DNA of 64,000 nt, taken from Paramecium sonneborni. Lineage: Eukaryota; Ciliophora; Oligohymenophorea; Peniculida; Parameciidae. Shown here one piece after another: positions 1 through 11,527 of this stretch. Location of the stretch: NCBI GenBank assembly GCA_905182985.1, contig CAJJDN010000006.1, positions 400,946-464,945 of the forward strand, given 5' to 3'. Below the pieces are notes generated by a model that did no database searches, was not told the DNA's origin, and saw nothing but the letters and a program-made list of their open reading frames with translations. The position numbers and the translations under genes were made by a program. Each line of letters starts with the position of its first letter. Within the stretch, counting starts at the first letter, position 1.

Positions 1-2054
1 GAAAATCTTGCTAAACATAATGTTCCTTTCTTAACTGGTTTTTTGAGAGGCTTCATATATAGATTAATATTATTACAATAAGTGCAGCTTTTTCAACTTA
101 AATTTCTAATTCTTCAAATTCAGGATTAATTTCTTTTCTAATATAAAATTCATTGCAATCATTAAAAGCAGTAACTATAACTTTTGAGATCTATTAATTT
201 TCATTTTTTTAAATATTTCCTTAATTACTCACTTATCTTTTTAATGTTTATTTATTATTTGAAAAATCTATTATAAATTATGCATAAGATTCAATCCAAA
301 AACCTTTCTTTAGTTATTCAGCCTCTTTCTAAGCTTCTTCATATTTACTCAAAAAATCATTATTATTTTTAATAAATGTTAAACCTTCTTTGAGTAATTA
401 TATCGTAAAATCAGAATCTTTATTGTTTTTCTTTTCATAAATTTTGCCATAAAACATATTCTCTTAAATATTAAAACTTTCAAAATTTATCCAAGCATTC
501 CTTTACATTAAAATATTATAACTAAATTATTATCTTAATTCAACATATTTTGTAACATTTGGAAAGCTTGTTGCAAATTCTTATAGTTTAGCTATTCCAG
601 TTATAGTAAAATTAATCATAGAATGATATTTTAAAATAGTAATAATAAATTATCCATTAGGTAAGATTTTATCTATCAAAGCTTCAAGTTAATAATCTTC
701 TCGAAATGTAATTCCAGTATTTGTTGCTGATTATTTTTAACTTTAATTATCTCTCTAAATACTAGACCATATTATTTCATTTACACTCTTTCCTTATTTT
801 AAATCTGTTTAATCTTCAATTCTCCAAGTGAGTTCTGGACTATATTATCCAATTTTCTTTTATTTTGCTAACAGATTTAATTATTAAAATTGTTCAAATT
901 TAAACTTTGATAATTAAGGATGATTCTCTTTTGCTGTTGCCCATCCATTAGCTATAAGCTCTTCTTCTATATCTAGATTATTTTCACAAAGTTATATAGT
1001 TTATAATGGCATATTATCTCCTACTTATAGAATATAGACTTGCTTTCCTATTAGTAATTTTCTAGCATATTCTTTTGCTTCTAATCCTTCTATGAAAATT
1101 CTATCTAATTTTATAGTCAATATTTCTTTATCTGTTTTTACTAAATATTAATTAGCCTCAACAATCTCTAATATCTAACCTACTATTTATGAACTAATTG
1201 AATTAAGCATTATTCTATCTAATTCTCCATTTTTCCAAAGTCCTAAATTATTTTTCTTAGCCTCTTATTGACACTAAAACAATATTTAAAAAGAATTTTA
1301 TGATAAATTTAATTTACTATTATTACTTAAATTTATTACCCCCAATCAGTTATATAGGCATATCCACTTGAAACTAATGAAGTATAAAATTCATCGCTTA
1401 ACTCATTATTTTTTAAATTTGTTGGATATAGGTCTGCTTTTAAAATTGGAAAATTTATGAAACTTTTCTTATAATTTACTGTCATAATTTAAGTCCCTCT
1501 AAAAGTAATTCTAAATTATTTATTAAGCCAATCTTTTTGCATAATTCTAGCATATCCTTATTCTTAAATTGCAAACTCTTTAATAAATTACATTTATTAC
1601 CATCAATATAAATTGCATTTGGAATTAAACTTATCAATGTATCTTTATTATATAAAAAATTCAGAATATTTCCTTCAAAAGATACTAAATTTGCTTCTAA
1701 TGTTTGATTTCTATTCTATTTAATAAAATCAATAACAGATTGAATTTATTTTGTTTCCTCATTTTAAACACCAATAAATTTTAAATGAATTTCTGAATCA
1801 TCTGGTATTTCTTATTATAAGTCTGCTCCATTTATTTATAATTAGTTAGTTTTAGTAATGTACATTGCTTCCTTATTTAATTATTATAATTATGAAAAAT
1901 AGATATCTAAAGCTTTTTGATTAATATTTAATTTGCTCCTGGTTAAAAAATTAGGTATTCCATTACCAACTATTATTGTCTTTTATTATTAAGTTTGAAT
2001 CAAAAACTGATTAGGAGATAACAAAGATAGTATTTTGCATGGTTAGAGAGCCAT
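1..2054 (-). CDS. Tudor-SN / SND1-like staphylococcal-nuclease repeat protein (3' end off the window)
   Basis: Tudor-SN is an RNA-binding and RNA-silencing or splicing-associated protein built from staphylococcal-nuclease (SN) folds. The minus-strand translation shows repeated SN-type pieces: LEANLVSFEGNILNFLY, then AKKNNLGLWKNG, then EYARKLLIGKQVYIL, then LAKQKKIGQYSPE, and again EEAQKEAEQLKKGFW. These match the typical 'G..v..l..p' strand, 'eAr..Ll.gk.V' helix and 'AE..Ak....G.W' helix of SN domains. I start at the ATG at 2054. Two introns rescue the frame: 1557-1576 (20 nt), without which a TGA appears, and a 23-nt intron near 1330. The reading frame is still open at the left edge, so any C-terminal Tudor domain is not visible. 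The SN assignment is by motif pattern; which member of the family it is remains inference. Confidence 0.75.
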
Positions 2055-2174
2055 CTAATATATTTATTAATAAAATTCTTTAATTATTTGATTTCTTAAA
2101 ACAAAACAAAATTGAAATTCTTATAAAATAATGTTCTCACTTTTATTTATGCAATCATAAATATATATTTATAA

Positions 2175-2956
2175 TCATAATTTACGATCACCATATTTCT
2201 AATTTTAGATTTCCCCTTTCTTTTACTCTTTTTCTTTGTACATTTCTAAATATCTTAGTTTTCTTTTCTTCTTTGTTTCTTCAATATTATGCTTAGCTCT
2301 CAAAAATTTATATGCAACATATGCCAAATAAACACCAATAGACTTAAAATATTAAAACTTTGCTCACTCTAAAAATAAAATAAATTCCCATAATTAAGAA
2401 CCATATATAATATAATATATACTGAGATTAACAAGCTTCTTCTGATTACATAGTATGTTATCCATATGATTCAATCATCTAACATAATGTGTTTATTAAT
2501 TAATAACAATCTTTATTAAAAATACTCTTACCTTTAGACTGTAAAATATATTGGAGCTATTTCTATCAAAACTATAATTATTGTTAATATTGTAAACTTA
2601 TATCATTAATATTCTTCTTACATATTAAAAGTATTAGTAATTGTTTCCTATTCTTATCATACAATTAATTAATATGGTTAAACAGATTAATATTGTGAAA
2701 AATATCATTGGCAATTATTACTTTGTAGCACTAAATACAACATTTACTAATATTATTTGTACTACTTCTAGAATCTAATTAAGTTTATTCAATTCTTACA
2801 CACCAATAACTGTTGTAAATTCTTGAATAGTTAAGACTTTTATGAACTTTGGGATTATAGGTAAAGAAAACTAGCAGATTATTTTTTACGAAACTAATAC
2901 TATTATATTTCTCTTTACTTTTTAAAAGTTTATTCTTCTTAATCCTTTTAATCCAT
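2175..2956 (-). CDS. Small predicted multi-spanning membrane protein, unrecognised
   Basis: The protein starts MDQKDQEEQTFKKQREIQQ, a soluble Q-rich tail. It is followed by hydrophobic stretches (ILEVVQIILVNVVF, MIFFTILICLTILI, then YILYYIWFLIMGIYFIF and GVYLAYVAYKF) and a basic C-terminus ending KYGDRKL before TGA at 2175. At least two introns are clear: a 29-nt one beginning GTGTGTAAG and a 25-nt one beginning GTGAGCAAAG just before the last hydrophobic segment. The middle junction is less certain; a ~35-nt intron gives about 230 residues in one frame. Read without it, the locus looks like two overlapping genes, which I consider an artefact. I do not recognise the family. Confidence 0.55.
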
Positions 2957-3772
2957 TTATTTATAAATATAATTAAAAAAAACTTGAATTATCTATTCAA
3001 AAGAATTTATTTAAATCATAAGATAAAACATATATTATATTCATTGTAGATAATAAAAAATAATCAAATAGTGTGTGTTAGTAAAAATTTGATTTAATCA
3101 TAGATTTATTTGTATAATTAAGAAACTGCTAATTTTTTTTCTGAACTCATAATCCTTGCTCTTTATTATATTTTGAATAATAGCTAATTTTGATAACAAG
3201 TTAACTGTTTTGTATTATTAAATTAATGCAAATAGTATTCAATTAAAACTGTTATTAATTTATGATGTGCTATTCCACATAAGACCAATACAACTTATTT
3301 TCCTGGAATAAAATAATTTATGTGGAAAGACTACTATAAAGAAAATAATTATAAAAAATTATCACAAAGTCTTCTACTAAAATATTGAGTATTGGCACAA
3401 TATTTAAAATTACATAAAATAATCAATAATTGTTAAATGTAATTTTTAGGCTGTTTTTTTAAAGTGGTTTAGTGATTAAATAAAAATAGAAGTAAATTGT
3501 TTATTTGAAATCGATATAATTTTAATCAAAATTATGATTGCGTGGATGTTATAGATTTTTAATTATATATTTCTATCTACATTTTAAATTATATTATTTA
3601 ATTCAACATACAAGTTTCATTTTCAGTTTACTGTATTAATATTCCAACTATGTATAGAAAGGAATTAAATACAGAAAATTATATTTCAAATAATAACTAC
3701 AAAAAAGTCTAGTATTTAGATTAATTAAATCTTCTTTTTAATCTTTCATCAAACTAGAGTCTCTAAAAACTA
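2957..3772. other. No gene seen
   Basis: About 800 bases of very AT-rich sequence with short open frames in all frames and no stretch with normal amino-acid composition. It separates the small membrane-protein gene (minus strand) from the first Q-rich paralogue (plus strand), so it should carry two divergent promoters. No recognisable elements could be picked out by eye. Confidence 0.4.
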
Positions 3773-4480
3773 ATGAACTTTAACCTCCCTTGTTTTATTC
3801 CTACACACCCTATTTAATAAACAGCTTTTGTTTATGTCCCATTCTTTTAATCTTATCCTTAAATCCACTGCTAGCTACAACTTTAACAATTTTAAACATA
3901 TGTGCCTTAAATGGCATCAGTTTATCAGCTTCCTTAAGTTGAATTCCAAGAGCATAGCCAAAGAAGAATAGAATAACCATAACAAAAGGAAACTGAAAAT
4001 TCTTCAAATACATCTCAAGCACTAGCCTTTGTAAATGAAAAAATTATAGAAGATAAACCAATATAGGAAAAAGTAAAAATATTAAGTTCTTCAAATCCTC
4101 TAAAAAATTAGGTGTAATTTGAAAAAGAGTCAAAGAATATATAAAAAAATTACGCTAAAGCCATTGCTGGCTTTGTTTATAAAAATAAACCATTAGCTTC
4201 AAGAATCTTAAAAACTTCAGAAGTTGATGAATTTATAAAATTAACAAAGTTAATAAAAAACGAAATCTAAAATGTTAGTCATATTTCTTAATATACAAGC
4301 AAATAAGATTTTATTAAGGCTTTTAGAATTTTAGGGTATATATAATTTATTTAAATATTATTTAGAAATTATTTCTTAAAAACAAAAAGTAATTCCTATA
4401 TATTCAACTCAAGAATATAAAAAAAGAATAGCCATCTTAGACATAAAAAACTAATCCAACATAGTCTTCTAAGATGTTGA
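3773..4480 (+). CDS. Q/P-rich protein, paralogue 1 of a tandem pair (unknown family)
   Basis: About 225 residues. It begins MNFNLPCFIPTHPIQQ and has a glutamine/proline-rich N-terminal third (YVPFFQSYPQ, IEQPQQKETENSS). A charged, helical C-terminal part follows (KNIQKNYAKAIAGFVYKNK, then EFIKLTKLIKNEIQNVSHI). A 30-nt intron at 4336-4365 restores the frame (RILG|NYFLK), and the TGA is at 4478-4480. The C-terminal part aligns residue for residue with the gene at 5539-6168 (IQKNYAK, EFxKLxxxxKNxIxNVxHI, RILxNxFLK), so the pair arose by duplication. No known domain is recognised. An open frame on the opposite strand over 3810-4022 is a shadow of this gene. Confidence 0.7.
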
Positions 4481-5538
4481 TATTCAATAAATAATATTAA
4501 TAATAAATAAATATTTCGATCATATTTATAAAATATTTTTTTGGTATAAATAAAGAATTTTATAAGGATTTAATTTTATTCAAAATTATTCATTAGTTAA
4601 ATTAAGATTCAATATATAAAAATCTTAAATTGAATATGCTTTTTTTCCTAATAAATTCTAATTTTATAAAAGTTTTTTAATATCGTTTAAACAAACTGAA
4701 CTAAAAAGAATTGTTGGTATGATGAATCACCATTACAGAGATTTTTCTTAATCTAATTATAGACTTTTGTCAATAATATCTAAATTTCGAATTACTTTAA
4801 AATAACAAATAAACTAAAATTAACGAAATGTTAATATTTTTTTTAAGTAACCTGAAAAATTATAGATAAACTAATAAGACTACTAAAAACACTGAAAACC
4901 AATTAAAAAGTTAATCTAAACAATTATTGATAATAAACTCTACTTAAACTTTAGAATGATTATTTTTGAGGAAATACCTTAAAAGAGTTAAAGATCTATG
5001 ACTTGAATATTTAAAACAGCATTTATGTGACTCTGTTTGAGATTTAATTTAACATATAGATTTATTCGATGAATTTGGCATATATCTAAGAGATATGAAA
5101 GAATCTAATTTTGAATCCTTTGTATGATTCTAATCATTAATAAAATCAAACTATAAGGAAATATAGCATACTTCCAAATCTATTATGACTACTATAATTT
5201 AGAATTGGTGGCAAAAATTTCAAAAAAGCAAAAACACAAGAAGTGTTGCTGTTAATTTATTTCCTAATAAAACCGAAAATCTAGTAAATGAAATTAAATT
5301 CAGTGAAATCAAAATGCTGATAATTATTCAAAACCTACCTCACTTTTATTCAAAAAATCAATATAAACCTTATTTTTTTGGAATTTCTAAAAAATAACCC
5401 AAAATTTTTTTGTTTTCAAGGATTTTAATGAAAAATTATGAATTTGCTCAAAACATTAATTGAATAAATAAAGTAAATAAACCGAAATAATTTGTTTAAA
5501 AGAAATATGCTAATCAATGTTAATATTTATTAAATCTA
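4481..5538 (+). pseudogene. Degenerate coding-like stretch between the paralogues
   Basis: From about 4930 to 5460 one plus-strand frame reads like protein (DLIQHIDLFDEFGIYLRDM, then IIQNWWQKFQKSKNTRSVA, then KMLIIIQNLPHFY) but is cut by several in-frame TGA codons that no plausible short intron removes. Two of these TGAs sit where a tryptophan or other residue could once have been. The rest of the interval is plain AT-rich DNA. The simplest reading is a decayed gene, but chance open frames are common at this base composition, so the call is weak. Confidence 0.3.
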
Positions 5539-6168
5539 ATGTGGAATCAATAATTCCAACCAACTTATAATCTTTATGCATAGCCTTAATAACCTTTCTT
5601 TTATCCTATCTATATTATACCTGTAATTAATGCAAATTATGGATGTACAGATGGAAATTTAAGTAATTCTTTAACAACCTAACTAACCTAATAACCTTCT
5701 TCTATTGCACCATCAGAAACACCTTTTTAACCTTCTAATTAATCTTTTTATGATAAATAAGTTTAAGAATCTATAGAAAGTCTTGAATCGGCTGTTTTGA
5801 ATAATAAAACTAAAAAGTATTCACAATAAAAAAGTCTTTCATAAAAATCTACAAATATATAAAAAAATTATGCCAAAGTTATTGTCCAATACATTCTAAA
5901 ACAAAGAATAGAAATATTAAATTATTTAGGAGAAAAAAAAGGTATAGAATTTTTAAAATTACTAACTTAATTGAAAAATAACATTAAAAATGTTAAACAT
6001 ATAATAAAGTATACTAATGATGAAAAATAATAAAAATTGTTCAGAATCCTATCAAATAGGTTTCTAAAGAAAGAAGCCATAGGATATGTGTATAATTCAA
6101 ATGTTTAATCGACAAGCCAACATATTTAGTATAGACATCTAATCTAACTTAATTTATAAAAATATTGA
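5539..6168 (+). CDS. Q/P-rich protein, paralogue 2 of the tandem pair (unknown family)
   Basis: An uninterrupted frame of 209 codons from ATG 5539 to TGA 6166-6168. It starts MWNQQFQPTYNLYAQPQQ, continues through a P/Q/S-rich linker (QQPSSIAPSETPFQPSNQ), then a basic helical region (IQKNYAKVIVQYILKQR, GIEFLKLLTQLKNNIKN, KLFRILSNRFLKKEAIG). The C-terminal 120 residues match the gene at 3773-4480 closely enough to fix the exon structure of that gene. The layout, a low-complexity Q/P segment plus a compact lysine-rich helical domain, would fit a nucleic-acid- or protein-binding factor, but this is only inference. Confidence 0.75.
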
Positions 6169-7108
6169 GTTTATTATTATATTCAACCTTGATTCTTGTC
6201 AATCATAATTATTATATATCTATTTTTAGAGTATCTATGCAAAATAAATTTAATGAACATTTTTATCGGAACAATTTTTATTATTTTTGTGTTTACAGTA
6301 ATCCTTTTCAATATAGTTTTTCTATTTTCTATTCTAAAGAAGCTGATCTTTTCATTTATTTCAACAAAAAATATTATTACTCAATCTAAGTTTGTTTAAG
6401 CCATTGCCTGTATTTTTATGTAATTTATTAAAAATAACATTATTAATGATAATAATATTTTTAATTAAAATTATTATCAAATACTAAAATATTTATTTCT
6501 AATACTAATAAATAATTAGATGAAGACTTTATAATATTAATAAATTATAATATATTAATAAAGAATTAAATCAAATTCATTTCAGCATACAGAATTATAA
6601 TAGATAAGATATATCATTTAATAATAGTGATTTAAATCTTATATTATTATTTATTCTACCCAAACAATTTCTAGAATATGAATTATCAACTTTAATAAAT
6701 ATAACATGTTCTCTTATTTTTAAAAGAATTTATTTAATCACATCCATACTCTATACAAAGTTTATTTGTGTTAAATTTATATCAAATCCTTTTTCTTATT
6801 TTTTTTAATTTAAGGCTTTCATTATTTTTAATTTTTTAGATGTTTCTAGAGTTTCAAACTTAAAGAGCCTTTTTAGTAATTCTTATTATTGAGATTTAAA
6901 GTTTTTTATTCTTATAAACAATATATTTTACTAATATATGTATAATTTAAAAACACTTATTTACTTCATTCTTCATTTCCAAATTGAAAAAATCAATCAT
7001 AAAACTGATATAAAAAATTAGAAATTATAAAAGAAATGGGTAGTTAAAACTTAAATAATTGAATAGCTAATTAACTATTAATGATATGTATACAAAATAT
7101 ATTATCTA
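6169..7108. other. No confident gene
   Basis: AT-rich DNA between paralogue 2 and the 3' end of UTP21. One plus-strand frame from about 6190 to 6630 has no TGA and contains hydrophobic runs, but its composition is close to what random AT-rich DNA gives, and it uses few TAA/TAG glutamine codons in a protein-like context. I do not call it. Confidence 0.4.
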
Positions 7109-9694
7109 TCAAATTATAGTTTTAGAATAATCAATAACACATTCAATATATGATCTTATATCATCTAATTTTTCCCATTACTATTCCAAGATCTCTATTA
7201 TCTTTAATAAAGTTTGTTTTAATTCTTAATCCATTGATAAATCTATATCTTCTCTAGATATCTAAAAATTAAAATTTTAATTTACCTCTATAAATCTCAT
7301 CAAGTATGTTACTTTTAAATCTAAATCTGTTGTATTTTGAAGACTTTCTTCAAATATTCTAAAGATTTTAATTTAATTTTATGGTTTACCCATTAAAATA
7401 CTTCTTAATTCATAATCATAAGAGGATGGACTTAAAGTTTTGATTAAATTAATTAATTTAACATCCTCTTACTCAACTAAAATTTCAAATTCTGATTTTA
7501 ATTCTGCTAAAAAATGATCTTTTTTTTATTTTAAAATTTTAGTTTTTTCTTTTACTTATTCTTTAATTTCATTTAAAATATTTTATTTTTCAACATCAGT
7601 ATTCCTAAAATCTAAAAAGAAGGGCATTTTAACATCTGCATCAGCTAGCTTAACTCTATTTCTTTCCCTAATTTATTCAATATTTTATATAGGAACCCAT
7701 CTTCCTTCTTCTAGATTTGTGAAACTAATTAAGTCCTTATTATTAGATTAATCATTAATTATCAATTAATTCTTGACATCATTTTCCTCTTCCATTTTTT
7801 AAGTTTTTTTATTTTAGTTTCCATACAACACAGATCTATAATCCTTTGATTTAATTGAAAGATCTGAATGAAAATTAATTTCACATTTCTATTTTGCTTT
7901 TGCAATTTATTAAGGATTATCTAAATGGCTTACCCAAACATTAATTTATCTAGAATTTAGAAATACTCCAATTAATTGACTCTCTGATATATCTATAGAT
8001 ATTAAAGCTTTATTTATAGATATTTCTTAAACCAAATTACCATAAATTAAATTCCAAACTTTAATTTTCTTATCTAGAGATGATGAAATTAAATGATAAT
8101 TATCAATTGTAATTGCCATATCTAAAATCTATAAATTCTAAATTATTATATACCTTCTCTTTATGACCTTCAAATGACCTAATGATTTTCATATTTGAAT
8201 AATCTATTGCAATTATAGAATGATTTTGTAAAGAGGCAATTGCAATTTAAGTTGATTATGATCCTATAATCTTTGTAACATTCGATTCAATAGTTAAAGT
8301 TGCTAAACTTTATCCTGAAACAAAATCTAATTATTCAACCTGACCCTATTCAGCAACAATCAAAAAAATATTTGATGGATCTATATACATTTAGAGGAAA
8401 TTAGATTATAAATTCTAAATTAAAACCATTAAATTACATATGACATCTAATAAAATCCACTTTGCATAATAAACTTATGAACTTAATTAATGTTTGCAAT
8501 AAATCCATAATTTCCACATTTTGAAACAAATGTTTATAATATCCTATCATGATTATTTAATCCATTTAATTTTGTTGTCAATTTTTTTTAATAAACATTC
8601 CAAAATTCAACATAGTTTGAACTGTTTGTTGTCAACATATTAGCCCAATCATTTTCTCTTAATGTAGAAAAGGAAAAATTATTTATTTATCCCTTTTTTA
8701 TAGCTGTAAGATTTTAGTTAACAATTGATTAATAGAGTATTTCATCTTTTGTAATAGCTACATAATTGATTTATGGTTCTCCCTATTAACCATAAAAATG
8801 ACATTATTCAATATTTTGTTTTACTCCTTACCTCTCTCTAATTAGTTACATCATTTTATGTTCTTCAATAGTATATTATTAAATACTATTTCCTTATGAA
8901 GAACCTATTACAATATTATTATTAGTTAAAAATAGAGCCCAATCAATTTAGAATTCATTTTAAAATGTATAAATTAATTCTTAAGAGTTGAGATTATATA
9001 AAATTAATGATTTATCTGAAACAACACTCATTAAAGGAATATTTCCAGATTTATTAAATTATACATCTCTAATTTAAGATAAACCTAATTCATATTTGGA
9101 AATAATTTAGTAAGACATTAGATTGAAAAAAATAATTTCACTAGGATTTTATGTAACAATTGCCACAATATCTAATGCTTAAGTCTCCTTTACTGAATGA
9201 ATTGTTTGATCTTATTTATTGAAAATTTATTATTAAAATATTGTTGTTACAATGGTAAGTGACACTATATTAATAATTTTGATATATTATGCAGTGTATA
9301 AAAGTATTTTATTTAAGTATGTAGGAACGTGAATTATTCCTTTAATACCTTAAAAGTTCATTACATTATCATTTATATATAATTTATGTTTTGTGGCTAT
9401 TATCTTGATGGGATGAAAGACTAAGATTTATTCGATTTTATCATCATATTCATTCTCATCTATTACATTTCTTTTAATTGTATAAACTTTCTTTCCACAT
9501 CCTACATACATAAATTCATTTTAGCAAAATAATGCTCTAATTTTTTTATTAAAAATAATTCCATCTAAAATGTATTTCAAATCAGGAATAGAGTATATAC
9601 GATAATTGTATTTATTTGCTACAATTAAATTCTGATTCAGAATAGGTTTAATAGTAGAGAGATCTAAACCACTAAATTTTTCAGGAATAATCAT
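7109..9694 (-). CDS. UTP21: U3 snoRNP / SSU processome WD40 protein UTP21 (WDR36)
   Basis: UTP21 is a UTP-B subunit of the small-subunit processome needed for 18S rRNA maturation in the nucleolus. The N-terminus (MIIPEKFSGLDLSTIKPIL) leads into beta-propeller-like repeats. The segment FHPIKIIATKHKLYIN followed by FQGIKGIIH fits the UTP21 propeller. The diagnostic part is the C-terminal Utp21 domain: EGRWVPIQNIEQIRERNR followed by KMPFFLDF, equivalent to the 'W.nL.nLd.i..RNKp...APFFLP' signature. It ends WEKLDDIRSYIECVIDYS. ATG is at 9694 and TGA at 7109. At least one 25-nt intron is visible near 8130 (GHKEK|ILDMAITI). The length, about 850 residues, fits the family. Confidence 0.85.
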
Positions 9695-10059
9695 TTAATT
9701 AATTTTTAATTTATAAAAAATTCTTAAGGAAAAACACACTTAAAACATTTTAATGTTTAAAAAGTGTTAAAAAGATGAGTAAAAATATTATTATATGATA
9801 TAAATTCTATAATTGTTATGATTTTAGTTTTAATAGTATTAAATGGTTAATACTTTGAAGATTTTATTTGATTAGATTTGGTTTATAAATAATTCAAAAA
9901 TATATTACAAAGGTCTGAATAATAATTTTGGAAATATTTAAATAAGAAGTAATGGAATGAAAATGATAAATAAAATACTTAATTGTTTAAGGAAAAAGAA
10001 CTTGATGAAAGTTTTGAATTCGTAATTATGAAATCAATAATATTAAATATTTTAGTAAG
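9695..10059. other. No gene seen; upstream region of UTP21
   Basis: 365 bases of AT-rich DNA between the start of UTP21 and the stop of the next minus-strand gene. It must hold the UTP21 promoter. No motif can be assigned by eye. Confidence 0.4.
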
Positions 10060-11052
10060 TCATAATTTTCTAAATCTACATCTCTTCTGATATTCAAGCT
10101 GATCTGTGTCTTCATTGTTATTAAGCGTCTTTTTATTGAAGTAGTCTAGACTATTTTCTTCAATATATCTCTTGTTCATCCACTTAGAATCAACATCATA
10201 AGAATAGTAAATGTATTCAGTGTAGGAATGATCATCTTGGTTGAACAAATAAAAATTTTAAGATTTCAGATGGACAGGAAACTTTTAACCTTGATAATTG
10301 ACAAGCATTAATTATCCAAAAGACTGAGAAGCATTAGATTTAAATATTTGTGCTAATGTTTAACTCCATCTTATATTTCCATCACCTGCAAGGGATTAAG
10401 GCAACATTCCTGTTTAGAATACATAATCATTTAGCATTTCTTCATCTATTCCTATCATTTAGAGATAGGCATCATTCATTACTCTTGCTGTAGTGGTTAT
10501 TATTCCATTTTTATTCTTTTAAATATATAAGGTAACTGGACCTTTAATATTATGCTCAAATTCAAGTAATTTTGCTTCATTTACGATTTCATATTTGGTG
10601 ATGTCAGTATTTTTAGTATGAAATTATTCAAAACCCTCAAACAATTATTCTCCTTCTTTCATTAATACATCCTTAATTGTTTCAAAAGATGTAAATGGTC
10701 TATGGATAGGTTCTAAGTTAAAAATATGATAACTATTGTATTTATCATATCTAGCAACTTTATAATTATATGAATGAGGATCTATGTTCAAAAATCCTAA
10801 CTAATATTAAGATTCTACTGTAACAGGAAACTATATATTAGAGTTTAGTCTGAAGACGATATTCTAAGGAATACAATGAGGTATATTTTAATTTATAACT
10901 ATAATCTCTTTAAGTTTAGAAACATCTATATTACTGCCAAATTTAAACTCAACAGTGTATTAATTTTTACGCTTTTTCTTTTATATCTGTTTAGATAACT
11001 CCACGGTTTTTTCTTAATTTATTGTTTTTTACACTGTTAGAAAATGAGACAT
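10060..11052 (-). CDS. Unrecognised 330-residue protein with a weakly PAS-like segment
   Basis: A single intron-free frame of 331 codons from ATG 11052 to TGA 10060. The N-terminus (MSHFLTVQKTINQEKTVEL) is followed by a basic KKKRK run. The middle (IHRPFTSFETIKDVLMKEG, then KNKNGIITTTARVMNDAYL and QMIGIDEEMLNDYVF) resembles the 'G.i...N.a...l.G...eel' pattern of PAS folds. The C-terminus is acidic and aromatic (HSYTEYIYYSYDVDSKW). Fungal regulators have comparable PAS-like regions, but there is no zinc cluster here. Role unknown; the PAS idea is tentative. Confidence 0.7.
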
Positions 11053-11408
11053 CCTTTAATCTAAAAGTTATATTAATTATTAGTATTTTAAATGGAGAAT
11101 AAATCTTTATAAATACGCATTAAATATATAAATAATTACAACATTACATGACAATAATTATTATAATTCAATGTTAATTTTGAAATTAAATGGAAATATC
11201 AATATAATTCTGTTATAAATTGTATCTTTTTTTGACTTTAATAATGCTTATTATATATTTATGCTATTTATAAATAAAAATATTTTCATTTCTATCAAAA
11301 ATTAAGACAAAAAGATAAAGTGAATAAAGAATAAGACTATTTTAATTTTATATTTTTGAATATTTTTAAATCTAAATTTTACTGTCAGAAAATAGGAATG
11401 ATAGATAA

Positions 11409-11492
11409 TTTATAAATATCTTATGATGTTAGATTAAATACAATTGATTATTTATAAATATCTTACAATGTTAGAATAAATATAATTGATTA
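11409..11492. repeat. Imperfect 42-bp tandem direct repeat
   Basis: Two adjacent 42-base units (11409-11450 and 11451-11492) both begin TTTATAAATATCTTA and end AATTGATTA and differ at a handful of positions. They lie in the 475-bp non-coding gap (11053-11527) between the 3' end of CCT6 and the start of the gene at 10060-11052. The rest of this gap shows nothing else. Confidence 0.7.
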
Positions 11493-11527
11493 ATGTATAA
11501 ACTGAAACATAATTATATTATTTTTTA

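Noticed and set aside
1482..1485. Stop and start overlapping as ATGA, suggesting two minus-strand genes
   Set aside because: A 20-nt GT..AG intron at 1557-1576 removes the TGA and joins the staphylococcal-nuclease repeats in one frame.
3810..4022. Minus-strand 70-codon frame with a hydrophobic start
   Set aside because: It lies opposite the plus-strand Q/P-rich gene, whose frame aligns with its paralogue at 5539-6168; the minus frame has no such support.
6190..6630. TGA-free plus-strand frame with hydrophobic runs
   Set aside because: About 145 codons without TGA is possible by chance here, and the composition (I, Y, N, F) is that of random AT-rich DNA.
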